Shown here one piece after another: positions 1 through 7,544 of a DNA stretch of 40,128 nucleotides. Every line of letters starts with the position of its first letter. The stretch's first letter is position 1. A program made the translations under genes and the position numbers. A model generated the notes under the pieces. It searched no databases, was not told the origin of the DNA, and saw only the letters and a program-made list of their open reading frames with translations. This DNA comes from Fimbriimonadales bacterium. Its GTDB lineage: Bacteria > Armatimonadota > Fimbriimonadia > Fimbriimonadales > GBS-DC. Where the stretch lies: positions 1-40,128 of the forward strand of contig JANXAW010000018.1 of assembly GCA_025061985.1 (NCBI GenBank), given 5' to 3'.

Positions 1-132
1 GTTCCCTCGCCCTGCCCCTCGCCAAAGCGAGGAGAGCGTGGCAACCGCGCCCGTACCGTATCTGCGTGAGCTATGGGCATACCAATTGCGCGTCTAACAG
101 GAATGCATGGGCTTCGAGGGAAGCTAGGAGCT
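1..132. other. Non-coding lead-in
   Basis: No gene is recognised here. A small hairpin (CCTCGC, CAAA loop, GCGAGG) lies at 17-32. A weak -10-like TATCTG at 60-65 precedes the alternative start at 73 of the next gene. Nothing else is visible. Confidence 0.4.
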
Positions 133-2691
133 ATGCGATGGCTATGGCTGAGTTGGTGGAGCGCGTTTGGGACGCTTATGGGATACAGCATCCCGCAAGG
201 GGATACCCGCCCCCTCGTAGACCCAATGCGCCCCGTGATGGAAATCGGGCGCGATTATGTGGTCATTCAGTACTACACGCGCACTCCAACGGAAACGCGC
301 GTGCAGATCCGCGAGGGCAATCTGCCGATGGTAGCGTGGCGCCCGCCCGATAAGCGCGTGGATGTGTGGGCAAAAGCGCGAATCGTAAGCGGCGCGCCCG
401 GCAAACGCACCTACCACCGCTTGCGCATTACAGGGCTAAAACCGGGCACGCGCTACTACTACCGCGTTTATGACCCCGACTATCAGCCGACCCCAGAGGA
501 GCGCCTGTGGGGTGCAAGCCCGCCGTGGCGACGCGAGTACGCGGTGGCAACACTTGCGCCACAGGGCTATAAGACTATCATCCGCTTGCCCGTGAAGGTG
601 CTGCTAATGCCAAATGTCGTGAATGTCGCTTCTGCCTATGCTGACCCTGCCCAGCCCGCCCCGCCGCCCCCCAAAATGAGCGACGCCGAACTGCAACGCA
701 TCAAAGAGGAATACGCCATCGCTGCACGCTACTTCTGGGTCAACAGCGGGATGCGCCTGTGGGTGGACTTCCACATCTTCGTGGACGACCGCTGGCAACG
801 CTGGGGCGAAGAGCCGAAGCAAGCGTCAGGCTTCTACAAGGGGCTGCCTCTGTGCCGCTCCTACGCAGGTGAGGATTTCGTGCCACCTGGTGGCGGCGGG
901 TTCACCATCGTCGACACACGCAACATCCAACGCACCAACACCTCGCCCGTATACGAGGAGCTGCCCTACCCAGGGCAAATCGAGCAAGCCTTTCCCCGCC
1001 GTTGGAACCCCCACACCCGCCAGTGGGAGTTTTACAACAGCGGAGGCGGCACGCTTGGGGTGGACGACTTTCCAAACGGCATCCCGGCACGGAGCCAGTT
1101 TCTGGGCGGAGGTGACATCGCGTGGCTGGTCGCGCACGAGTTCCATCACCAAATCGAGTCAATGGGCGCGTTCTCGCTGGCGAACCGCGAGGATGAGCGC
1201 GTGGTGTTCAACCACCCCGAACCGCGCTATCGGCGCAAAAGCCCCGACGGCTCCATAGCGATGAACCCATGGAACACCGCGGGCAAACACGGCGAACACT
1301 GGAATGTGATGGCATATTGGGATAGGAAGGTCAGCGACGCGCAGTGGCTGCGCTTTTACTTTGGCGAGGCAATCGTAGTGCGCGACGCCGACGGCGATGG
1401 CTTGCCCGATAACGACCCACGCCTGCCATTAGACGAGGTGCGCTTCGGCTCAGACCCTAAACGCGCCCAAACCGATGGGCAGATGAACGACCTCCACAAA
1501 GCCATGCTCAGCACATGGGCGCCTGCGCCTTTGCAAGGCACTTTCGTGAAACCCGCGTGGCAGTCGCGCATCCCCAACCCGCGCAAGACCGACCAAGACG
1601 GCGATGGATTGCCTGACACTGTTGACCCCTACCCCCTCTACCCGTGGCAGCCGTTCGTGTGGTATGCACGTGCCGCTGTAGATGGCGATGCCAGTGAGTG
1701 GGAACATATTCCACCTGCAGGGGTGCTGGAGCAAGACGAGCGCAAACTTGTGTTCAAGCACTGCCACGATGAAGATGCCTACTACGCACTCTTTGAGATC
1801 ACGGGCGATTGGGACAGGGTGTACGCCGTGCTGGATGGCGAAGGGCAAGGCGTGTTCTCGTCAGAGGCAGTGATTTTCTTGGAGGCGTTCAACCAAAACC
1901 CCACAGAGGTACGCACCATCGGGCGGGACGCACCAGGCTTGCAGTGGAAAGCAACGCGCCGTCGCGACCGCACCACAGTGATAGAACTTAGCATCCCTAA
2001 CGGGGGCGAGAGCCGCTGGTTCTGGCGCGGGGGCGGACGCGAAATCGGCGTCTATGTAGACCTCTACACTGCGCAGGGCACGGGCTACTCCACTTATGAG
2101 CCATACGATGTGTTTTACTGCCTGATGTTGGAGCCGACGGGCGTGCTGCCACCCCCTCCCAACGCGCCCACCGAGCTGACCCGCGAGCAAGCGATGCGCG
2201 TCTTCACGCCCCGCAACGCCTTAGGGCTACAAGTAGGCGCGGGTTGGCAGGTGCAAGGCGACGCGTGGGTTTATGAGGGACATCCCGAAGCCCACCTGCG
2301 CATAACAGGGCTAAACGCCCTTGAGTTTGACCTCTGGGTGGAACTGGAAGCTGTGCAGGATGGCGTGCTGGCAGCTTTCTTGCCCACCACCCCCGAAACC
2401 GAGATGAACGCGGGACGCGACTACGTGCTGTTTGTCGGGGGCTACCTCAACACGCGCACACGCTTCCGCCTGTTCGGCACGGAAGTGGGCAGCAGCGAGC
2501 AAATGATGACGCCCGGACGCCACACCCTGCAACTTTCCAGACGCAACGGCACGCTGTGGGCGCTATTTGACGGCAAACCTATCCTGTACGCTCGCGATCC
2601 CAACCCGCAGGCGCGTATCGGCACGCTGGCAGTGATTGGCGGCTACAACGGCAAGCAGCGCGTCTACGAAATCCGCGCCCGGTGGCAATAG
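133..2691 (+). CDS. Secreted multidomain protein with HEXXH motif, calcium-type repeats and CBM9-like domain
   Basis: A secreted protein of about 852 residues. The start at 133 (MRWLWLSWWSAF) gives a clean signal peptide and follows AGGAG closely; in-frame starts at 73 and 103 are possible. Residues about 30-130 resemble the fibronectin-III-like N-domain of purple acid phosphatases (GLKPGTRYYYRVY). HEFHH at residues 335-339 fits a zinc-metallopeptidase HEXXH site, though no third ligand was identified. Two DxDGDGLPD repeats, from residues 418 and 487, look like thrombospondin type 3 or dockerin calcium loops. A CBM9-like domain starts near 515 (DGDASEWEHIP), and the C-terminus (about 715-852) looks like a concanavalin/LamG-like sandwich. 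The likely role is extracellular hydrolysis or binding of polysaccharide or protein. The substrate is unknown, and the peptidase assignment is an inference from the motif. Confidence 0.75.
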   Translation: MRWLWLSWWSAFGTLMGYSIPQGDTRPLVDPMRPVMEIGRDYVVIQYYTRTPTETRVQIREGNLPMVAWRPPDKRVDVWAKARIVSGAPGKRTYHRLRITGLKPGTRYYYRVYDPDYQPTPEERLWGASPPWRREYAVATLAPQGYKTIIRLPVKVLLMPNVVNVASAYADPAQPAPPPPKMSDAELQRIKEEYAIAARYFWVNSGMRLWVDFHIFVDDRWQRWGEEPKQASGFYKGLPLCRSYAGEDFVPPGGGGFTIVDTRNIQRTNTSPVYEELPYPGQIEQAFPRRWNPHTRQWEFYNSGGGTLGVDDFPNGIPARSQFLGGGDIAWLVAHEFHHQIESMGAFSLANREDERVVFNHPEPRYRRKSPDGSIAMNPWNTAGKHGEHWNVMAYWDRKVSDAQWLRFYFGEAIVVRDADGDGLPDNDPRLPLDEVRFGSDPKRAQTDGQMNDLHKAMLSTWAPAPLQGTFVKPAWQSRIPNPRKTDQDGDGLPDTVDPYPLYPWQPFVWYARAAVDGDASEWEHIPPAGVLEQDERKLVFKHCHDEDAYYALFEITGDWDRVYAVLDGEGQGVFSSEAVIFLEAFNQNPTEVRTIGRDAPGLQWKATRRRDRTTVIELSIPNGGESRWFWRGGGREIGVYVDLYTAQGTGYSTYEPYDVFYCLMLEPTGVLPPPPNAPTELTREQAMRVFTPRNALGLQVGAGWQVQGDAWVYEGHPEAHLRITGLNALEFDLWVELEAVQDGVLAAFLPTTPETEMNAGRDYVLFVGGYLNTRTRFRLFGTEVGSSEQMMTPGRHTLQLSRRNGTLWALFDGKPILYARDPNPQARIGTLAVIGGYNGKQRVYEIRARWQ

Positions 2692-2758
2692 GTGCGCCGT
2701 AGCAGGATAGCGACGGCTTTCGCCGAATTGCACCCCTGTGCAGCGGAGGTATCGCGCG

Positions 2759-3493
2759 ATGCAGAACCCTTACGCTCCTTTCAAAATGGGCATTCAGAGC
2801 TACTCCATGCGCAAAATGGGGTTAGCTCAGGTGTTGAACGCTACTCGCTCGCTGGGGCTGAACTACATTGAGGCGTACATAATGCACCTACCGCATTTCA
2901 GCCCACCTGAGAACTGGGCGGGGCTGAAGAAGACGGTTGCGCAGGCAGGGATCGAGGTGTTGGCATATGGCGTGGTTGGCTTTGACGCCAACGAGCGCAA
3001 CGCCCGCACGATTTTTGAGTTCGCGAAACTAATGGGCATCCCCGTGATTACGGCAGACCCCGCGCCCGAAAGCTTTGCTTACCTGCCGCGCCTGTGCGAA
3101 GAGTTTCGCATCTACGTTGCTATCCACAACCACGGTCCGCGAACGCGCTACGACACTATTCGGAGCGTAGAAGAGGCGATGCGCGGACAACCTGAGTGGA
3201 TTGGCGCGTGCATAGATAGCGGGCACTTTCTGCGCTCCGGCGAAGACCCCATTGAGGCAGTACGGCGCTTCGGCAAGCGCGTCTACGCCGTGCATCTCAA
3301 AGATGTGAAGAACCGCACTCAGTTCACCATCTTGGGCAAGGGCGACCTGGATGTGGTCGGGTTCTTACGCGCGCTCAAGGAAGTGGAGTTTCAGGGTTGC
3401 CTCGCGTTAGAGTACGAGGAGAACCCTGACGACCCGCTGCCCGACATCCGGGCGTGCTTAGAAGCTGTGCGCGCTGCCCTCAAGCGCCTATAG
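2759..3493 (+). CDS. Sugar phosphate isomerase/epimerase family protein (xylose isomerase-like TIM barrel)
   Basis: A 244-residue cytoplasmic protein of the AP-endonuclease-2/xylose-isomerase-like TIM-barrel family. Family signatures are IQSYSMR near the N-terminus, the metal-site stretches AIHNHG and CIDSGH, the VHLKDV strand and a C-terminal LALEYEEN. These enzymes use a divalent metal to isomerise or epimerise ketoses, or to dehydrate inositol-type substrates; the substrate cannot be read here. The ATG at 2759 is preferred to the upstream GTG at 2738 because GGAGG (2745-2749) lies exactly 9 nt before it. The gene is convergent with flgG, with a 14-bp gap and no clear terminator. Confidence 0.85.
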   Translation: MQNPYAPFKMGIQSYSMRKMGLAQVLNATRSLGLNYIEAYIMHLPHFSPPENWAGLKKTVAQAGIEVLAYGVVGFDANERNARTIFEFAKLMGIPVITADPAPESFAYLPRLCEEFRIYVAIHNHGPRTRYDTIRSVEEAMRGQPEWIGACIDSGHFLRSGEDPIEAVRRFGKRVYAVHLKDVKNRTQFTILGKGDLDVVGFLRALKEVEFQGCLALEYEENPDDPLPDIRACLEAVRAALKRL

Positions 3494-3507
3494 CGCCTTC
3501 TCTCACG

Positions 3508-4296
3508 CTACCGCTTAAGGTCTTTCGCAACGCTTAGCATCTCATCAGCGGTTTGAATGGCACGCGAGTTGACCTCATAGGCACGCTGCGCCATAATCAG
3601 GCGCACCATCTCGTCTACAATCTGCACATTCGAGGCTTCTAAGGTGCCGCCTGCCAGCGTGCCAATGCCGTTTGTGCCAGGGGTGCCCTCTATTGGCTCG
3701 CCCGCTGCGGGCGTGAGGCGATAGAGGTTCATCCCGATCCGCGCCAGCCCTGCGGGATTGATGAAGCGTACCAGCGTAATCTGCCCAATCTCCTCCACGC
3801 CGTCTTGCCCGCCGCGGCGCACGCTAATCACCCCATCACGCCCTACCATAATTTGCTCCGCATCGGGCGGGATGATAATCTCTGGCTCCAGCGGATAGCC
3901 GTTGGAGGTCACCAGCCTGCCTTGCGAGTCTAACTTGAAGCTCCCGTCGCGCGTGTAGGCGACCGTACCGTCGGGCAGCAGCACCTTGAAAAAGCCGTCG
4001 CCTTCAATCGCCATATCCAGCGGGTTGCCCGTCACTTGCAACGCGCCTGTTGTAAACAACCCATACGTAGCGGCTGGGCGCGCACCCAAACCAACCTGTA
4101 GCCCGCTGGGTAGCTGCGTGCCACCCGCCGCCGTCGCTCCCGCTGGGCGAAGCGTTTGGTACAGCAAGTCCTCAAAGTCTGCGCGCACAGCTTTGTAGCC
4201 GTTTGTGTTCACATTCGCCAAGTTGTTCGCGATTACGTCGATGTTGAACTGCTGTGCTTCCATTCCTGTTGCCGCTGTGTGCAATGCGCGTATCAT
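3508..4296 (-). CDS. flgG: Flagellar basal-body rod protein FlgG
   Basis: A 262-residue protein of the distal rod of the flagellar basal body, exported by the flagellar type III apparatus. The N-terminal signature [12 protein letters not shown] with [19 protein letters not shown] is the flagellar basal-body rod domain. The middle holds the FlgG/FlgE-type D1 region ([16 protein letters not shown]), and the C-terminus [18 protein letters not shown] with [16 protein letters not shown] is the FlgG C-terminal helix. Length matches the usual 260-262 residues. It lies 149 bp downstream of flgF in the same direction, the usual flgF-flgG order, with a hairpin-forming repeat in the gap. Confidence 0.95.
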   Translation of the reverse strand: MIRALHTAATGMEAQQFNIDVIANNLANVNTNGYKAVRADFEDLLYQTLRPAGATAAGGTQLPSGLQVGLGARPAATYGLFTTGALQVTGNPLDMAIEGDGFFKVLLPDGTVAYTRDGSFKLDSQGRLVTSNGYPLEPEIIIPPDAEQIMVGRDGVISVRRGGQDGVEEIGQITLVRFINPAGLARIGMNLYRLTPAAGEPIEGTPGTNGIGTLAGGTLEASNVQIVDEMVRLIMAQRAYEVNSRAIQTADEMLSVAKDLKR

Positions 4297-4326
4297 CTGT
4301 GTTCACCCCAATATTGCCCTCACGTT

Positions 4327-4379
4327 GTCATTCCGAGCGCAGCGAGGAATCTCAGACCCCTCGCGTCGCTCGGGGTGAC
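4327..4379. repeat. Palindromic intergenic repeat between flgF and flgG
   Basis: Arms at 4327-4347 (begins GTCATTCCGAGC) and 4359-4379 (ends GCTCGGGGTGAC) pair at 17 of 21 positions, or 19 of 21 with G-U wobbles, around an 11-nt loop. From general knowledge, similar GTCATTCCGAGCG...CGGGGTGAC elements occur as scattered intergenic repeats in many bacteria. In the flgF-flgG transcript it would form a strong hairpin that could lower flgG expression or stabilise the upstream mRNA. Confidence 0.6.
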
Positions 4380-4412
4380 GGTGAGTGTGCTGGCGTAGCG
4401 TCGATGTCTCGC

Positions 4413-4431
4413 CGACGGCAAGATGCCGTCG
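4413..4431. repeat. Small perfect hairpin downstream of flgF
   Basis: CGACGGCA, loop AGA, TGCCGTCG is a perfect 8-bp stem 14 bp after the flgF stop. No T-run follows on either strand, so it does not look like a standard intrinsic terminator. With the larger palindrome at 4327-4379 it makes the flgF-flgG spacer highly structured. Confidence 0.5.
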
Positions 4432-4445
4432 TACCGAGTGTTGCT

Positions 4446-5171
4446 TTAGAGCCGTGCCAGCTCGTTGATTGCCCTGCTCAAGGTCTCGTCGTGAGCGTGA
4501 ATAACGCGCTGGTGAGTCTCGTAGGCGCGGATGACCTCAATCATGCTCACCAGCTCACGGATGAGGTTCACATTCGAAGCTTCCAGCGCTCCCACCACCA
4601 CACGGGGGCTTGTGAGCGGCTGAGCCGTGCCGACAAAGTAGCCGTCTGCGTCTTTGGTAAGCCTACCTTCTACGATTTGCAGCTGCGCAAGGGGCTTGCC
4701 GTCTGCAAGCACTGTGCCGTTTTCGCCAATCTGCACGGTGGCGTTGCGCGGCACTTGGATGGGTCGCCCCTCGGTGCTGAGCACCGCGTAGCCCTCACGG
4801 TTGACCAAAATGCCTTGCGCGTTGAGCTGAAACGCGCCGTTGCGCGTGTAGCGCACCCCTTGGGGCGTCTGCACCGCAAAAAAGCCAGCTCCGTCAATCG
4901 CAAGATCTAGGGGATTGCCAGTAGTGGTGATCGCGCCGGGGCGCAGGTCAGTGTAAAGTTCGCGTACAACTGCGCCTGCCGAGAGCGAGCCGATAGGTGC
5001 AGATCGCCCGCCTTGAACCCGGTATAGCGCGCGTTCATAAACCGCCGTGAACACAGGGCGATCTGCCTTGAAGCCCGTTGTGTTGAGGTTCGCCAGATTG
5101 TTAGCGATAGCATCCTGCGCTTTCTGTCGGGCAGCCATTCCCTCGGCTGCCACGTACAGACCGCGTAGCAT
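4446..5171 (-). CDS. flgF: Flagellar proximal rod protein FlgF (FlgF/FlgG family)
   Basis: A 241-residue protein. The family N-terminus MLRGLYVAAEGMAARQ, with AIANNLANLNTTGFKADR, fixes the start at 5171; longer in-frame starts at 5210 and 5294 would add non-family sequence that runs into the divergent gene. GNPLDLAIDGAGFF and YTRNGAFQL are the D1-region motifs shared by FlgE, FlgF and FlgG, and GALEASNVNLIRELVSMI is the C-terminal helix. It is called FlgF rather than a second FlgG because it precedes flgG and is shorter. No Shine-Dalgarno is visible. A GCCGATAA box on the minus strand ends 10 nt before the ATG and suggests sigma-28 control. Confidence 0.85.
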   Translation of the reverse strand: MLRGLYVAAEGMAARQKAQDAIANNLANLNTTGFKADRPVFTAVYERALYRVQGGRSAPIGSLSAGAVVRELYTDLRPGAITTTGNPLDLAIDGAGFFAVQTPQGVRYTRNGAFQLNAQGILVNREGYAVLSTEGRPIQVPRNATVQIGENGTVLADGKPLAQLQIVEGRLTKDADGYFVGTAQPLTSPRVVVGALEASNVNLIRELVSMIEVIRAYETHQRVIHAHDETLSRAINELARL

Positions 5172-5181
5172 CGAGCGAGCA

Positions 5182-5189
5182 TTATCGGC
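5182..5189 (-). promoter_or_regulatory. Candidate sigma-28 -10 element for flgF
   Basis: GCCGATAA on the minus strand matches the sigma-28 (FliA/SigD) -10 box 8 of 8 and ends 10 nt before the flgF ATG. The expected TAAA-type -35 is not visible 15-16 nt upstream, so the evidence is the -10 box plus gene context. Confidence 0.4.
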
Positions 5190-5223
5190 ACGCGCAACGC
5201 AGTTCTGCATAGGCGGTCGACCC

Positions 5224-5252
5224 CTAAGACCACCTTTTCGAACTGCCGATAA
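5224..5252 (+). promoter_or_regulatory. Sigma-28-type promoter of the receiver-histidine kinase
   Basis: CTAAG at 5224-5228 is followed, after 16 nt, by a perfect GCCGATAA at 5245-5252. Spacing equals that of the candidate flgM promoter at 33476-33504 (29 nt overall in both). The start codon lies 22 nt downstream, with GAAGG between. Known consensus: TAAA, 14-16 nt, GCCGATAA or GCCGATAT. Confidence 0.55.
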
Positions 5253-5274
5253 TTTGCGCCGAAGGCGATCGATT

Positions 5275-6474
5275 ATGGCGGAACGCATACTCATTGTAGA
5301 GGATGAGGAAGACTTGCGATATGTGTATGTGCGCCAACTACGGGGCGATGGCTACCTCATAGATACCGCTGCAGATGGCGAAGAGGCTATTGAGAAAATC
5401 CGCACACACGATTATGCAGTCATCCTAACTGATATGCGCATGCCCCGCAAAGATGGCTTAGCAGTGATTGCCACCGCGCGTGAACACCTGCCAGAAGCGG
5501 AAGTTATCGTGCTGACGGGGCATGGCTCGCTGGAAAATGCGCTGCAGGCGTTCAAGGCGGGCAACATCTTCGAGTATCTGCTCAAGCCGCTGGATGATAT
5601 CGGCGTGCTAAACACGGTGGTGGCACGGGCGATTGAGCGACGCAACCTACGCCGACACAACCGCGAACTGTTTGAGCGGTTGCAGCAAGCCTACGAGGAA
5701 CTCCGCCAAAAGTCTGAGGCGCTTATCCAGCAAGAGAAGATGTCAGCCATCGGCACGCTGGCGGCAGGCGTGGCACACGAACTCAATAACCCGCTGACTG
5801 CCGTAGTGGGCTTTGCACAAGTGATCGCTGAGAAGCTGCGTTCTAATCGCCCAACCAACTGGAGCGATACAGAGTATGAGCGCGTGCTGCGGGGCTTGGA
5901 CAACTTGGTACAGGGCGCCCATCGGGCACGCGATATCGTGGCGACTTTGCTACGCTTTGCGCGCGCGTCTAAGCCCGAGGCTCGCGCATGGGTCGATATC
6001 AACCAAGTGCTGCGCGATACCTTCGTGTTCACAGAACACCTGTTCCTGCGCCACGGGATTGTGCTGGAAAAGCGGCTAACGCCTGAGCTTCCGCTAGTGT
6101 GGGCAAACGCAGCGCGCCTACAGCATGTGTTCACCAACCTGCTTATTAACGCCCAGCAAGCCACCCCCGGCGGAGGTACAGTACGCGTCATCACAGAAAG
6201 CAACGAAGAGCCAAAGGGTGTGTGGGTGCATGTGGAAGATACAGGACACGGCATCCCCCCCGAAGAGCTGGACAAAATCTTTGAGCCGTTTTACACGCGC
6301 AAGGAGCAAGGCACTGGCTTGGGGCTGTCAATCGCTAAGCAAATCGTAGAAGAGCACGGGGGCGAAATCCGCGTGCTAAGTGAACTTGGCAAAGGCACGT
6401 GCTTCTCGGTGTTTCTGCCCGCCACCGACGCTGAAGCGATTCCGCCTCAGCAGCCTACAGCTCAAGCGGCGTGA
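5275..6474 (+). CDS. Soluble receiver domain-histidine kinase (REC-HisKA-HATPase)
   Basis: A 399-residue cytoplasmic signalling protein without membrane segments. Residues 1-125 form a receiver: acidic pair E9/D10, phospho-acceptor D53 (LTDMRMP), switch threonine in VLTGHGS and lysine in EYLLKPLDD. A short coiled linker leads to the HisKA H-box with H168 (AHELNNPL). The HATPase domain has an N-box (NLLINAQQA), G1 (DTGHGIP), F (FEPFYT) and G2 (GTGLGLSIA). The kinase could be controlled by phosphorylation of its own receiver by another kinase. The start at 5275 follows GAAGG with good spacing and gives the canonical receiver N-terminus. It is divergent from flgF and preceded by a sigma-28-like promoter, so a motility link is likely. 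The output regulator is not in the window. Confidence 0.9.
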   Translation: MAERILIVEDEEDLRYVYVRQLRGDGYLIDTAADGEEAIEKIRTHDYAVILTDMRMPRKDGLAVIATAREHLPEAEVIVLTGHGSLENALQAFKAGNIFEYLLKPLDDIGVLNTVVARAIERRNLRRHNRELFERLQQAYEELRQKSEALIQQEKMSAIGTLAAGVAHELNNPLTAVVGFAQVIAEKLRSNRPTNWSDTEYERVLRGLDNLVQGAHRARDIVATLLRFARASKPEARAWVDINQVLRDTFVFTEHLFLRHGIVLEKRLTPELPLVWANAARLQHVFTNLLINAQQATPGGGTVRVITESNEEPKGVWVHVEDTGHGIPPEELDKIFEPFYTRKEQGTGLGLSIAKQIVEEHGGEIRVLSELGKGTCFSVFLPATDAEAIPPQQPTAQAA

Positions 6475-6500
6475 GGTGCCCTATTACTCCCCGCCCCTGC

Positions 6501-6508
6501 GGTATCAT
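6501..6508 (+). promoter_or_regulatory. GG-extended -10 box of lpxD, leaderless
   Basis: GGTATCAT, then 7 nt, then the ATG at 6516. No Shine-Dalgarno is present, so transcription should begin at or within a base or two of the start codon. Confidence 0.5.
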
Positions 6509-6515
6509 ATCGCCG

Positions 6516-7544
6516 ATGGCAAGCTATCGATTAGTGCAGCTCGCAGAGCTGACGCAGGGGATTGTGCGCGGTAATGCGGAGCTAGTGATTACGGCGGTAG
6601 GGGGTATCCACGATGTGCCTGCAGGGGGGCTAACCTTCGCAGAGAATGAGCGGCGGCTGCAAGAAGCGCTCCGTTCGCCTGCGAGTGCAATCCTCACTGC
6701 GCCTAACGTAAGCCTACCCAGTGATACGGATAAGTCGTTTTTGTTGCACCCTGTGCCGCGTCTCGCGTGGGCGAAAATCCTCGCGCTATATAGCCCGTTT
6801 GCCACGCCCCCCGTGGGCATTCACCCCACGGTTGTGATGGGAGAGGGATGCGAGTTGGGCGACGAGGTGAGCCTAATGCCTTATGTGGTGCTTGGCGAGC
6901 GCGTGCGTTTGGGCAATCGCGTGAAGGTCTACCCCTTCTGCTACATCGGCGACGAGGTGGAAATCGGCGATGATACCGTGCTATACCCGCATGTGGTGGT
7001 AATGGCGCGGGTGCGAATTGGCAAGCGCGTCATCGTCCATCCGGGCGCCGTGATAGGGGGCGACGGCTACGGCTACGTGCAACACGCGGGCATCCACCAC
7101 AAAATCCCACAGATTGGGCGCGTGGTTGTTGAAGACGACGTGGAAATTGGGTGCAACACCACCATCGACCGAGCCACAACGGGCGAGACCCGCATCGGCC
7201 CAGGCACCAAGATAGATAACCTTGTGCAGGTGGCACACAATGTGCAGGTAGGCGCCCATTGCCTGTTGGTGGCACAGGTAGGCATTGCAGGCAGCGCGAC
7301 TTTGGGGCATCACGTTATCTTAGCAGGGCAAGTGGGCGTAAAAGACCATGTGCACATCGGCGATAATGTAGTGGTCGGTGCGCAGGGTGGGGTTGCCAAG
7401 AACTTGCCCCCAAACGGTGTTTACTGGGGTACACCCGCTGTGCCGCACCACGAATGGTTGCGCGCACTCGCGCACCTTTACAAGTTGCCTGAGCTGTTCA
7501 AGCGTGTGGAGGCTTTAGAGCGGCGTTTGCGCGAGCGCGATTGA
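6516..7544 (+). CDS. lpxD: UDP-3-O-(acyl)glucosamine N-acyltransferase LpxD
   Basis: A 342-residue cytoplasmic enzyme of lipid A synthesis that transfers a 3-hydroxyacyl chain from acyl-ACP to the amine of UDP-3-O-acylglucosamine. The N-terminal LpxD domain (residues 1-100, SYRLVQLAEL and GLTFAENERR) is followed by left-handed beta-helix hexapeptide repeats from about residue 105. The active-site histidine lies in VAHN (H241), and the family stretch VGGDGYGY is seen as IGGDGYGY. ATG 6516 gives the usual family N-terminus; the ORF could extend to a GTG at 6471 overlapping the kinase stop, but that adds non-family residues. The last 67 bp overlap the 3' end of the convergent Gfo/Idh gene. Presence of lpxD argues for an LPS-bearing outer membrane. 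Confidence 0.93.
   Translation: MASYRLVQLAELTQGIVRGNAELVITAVGGIHDVPAGGLTFAENERRLQEALRSPASAILTAPNVSLPSDTDKSFLLHPVPRLAWAKILALYSPFATPPVGIHPTVVMGEGCELGDEVSLMPYVVLGERVRLGNRVKVYPFCYIGDEVEIGDDTVLYPHVVVMARVRIGKRVIVHPGAVIGGDGYGYVQHAGIHHKIPQIGRVVVEDDVEIGCNTTIDRATTGETRIGPGTKIDNLVQVAHNVQVGAHCLLVAQVGIAGSATLGHHVILAGQVGVKDHVHIGDNVVVGAQGGVAKNLPPNGVYWGTPAVPHHEWLRALAHLYKLPELFKRVEALERRLRERD

Noticed and set aside
4254-4910. A 218-codon plus-strand frame across the flgF-flgG gap
   Set aside because: It is antisense to two clear flagellar genes and its middle runs through the palindromic repeat.
5047-5274. N-terminal extension of the receiver-histidine kinase
   Set aside because: The receiver fold begins exactly at 5275, and the extension is antisense to flgF and its promoter.
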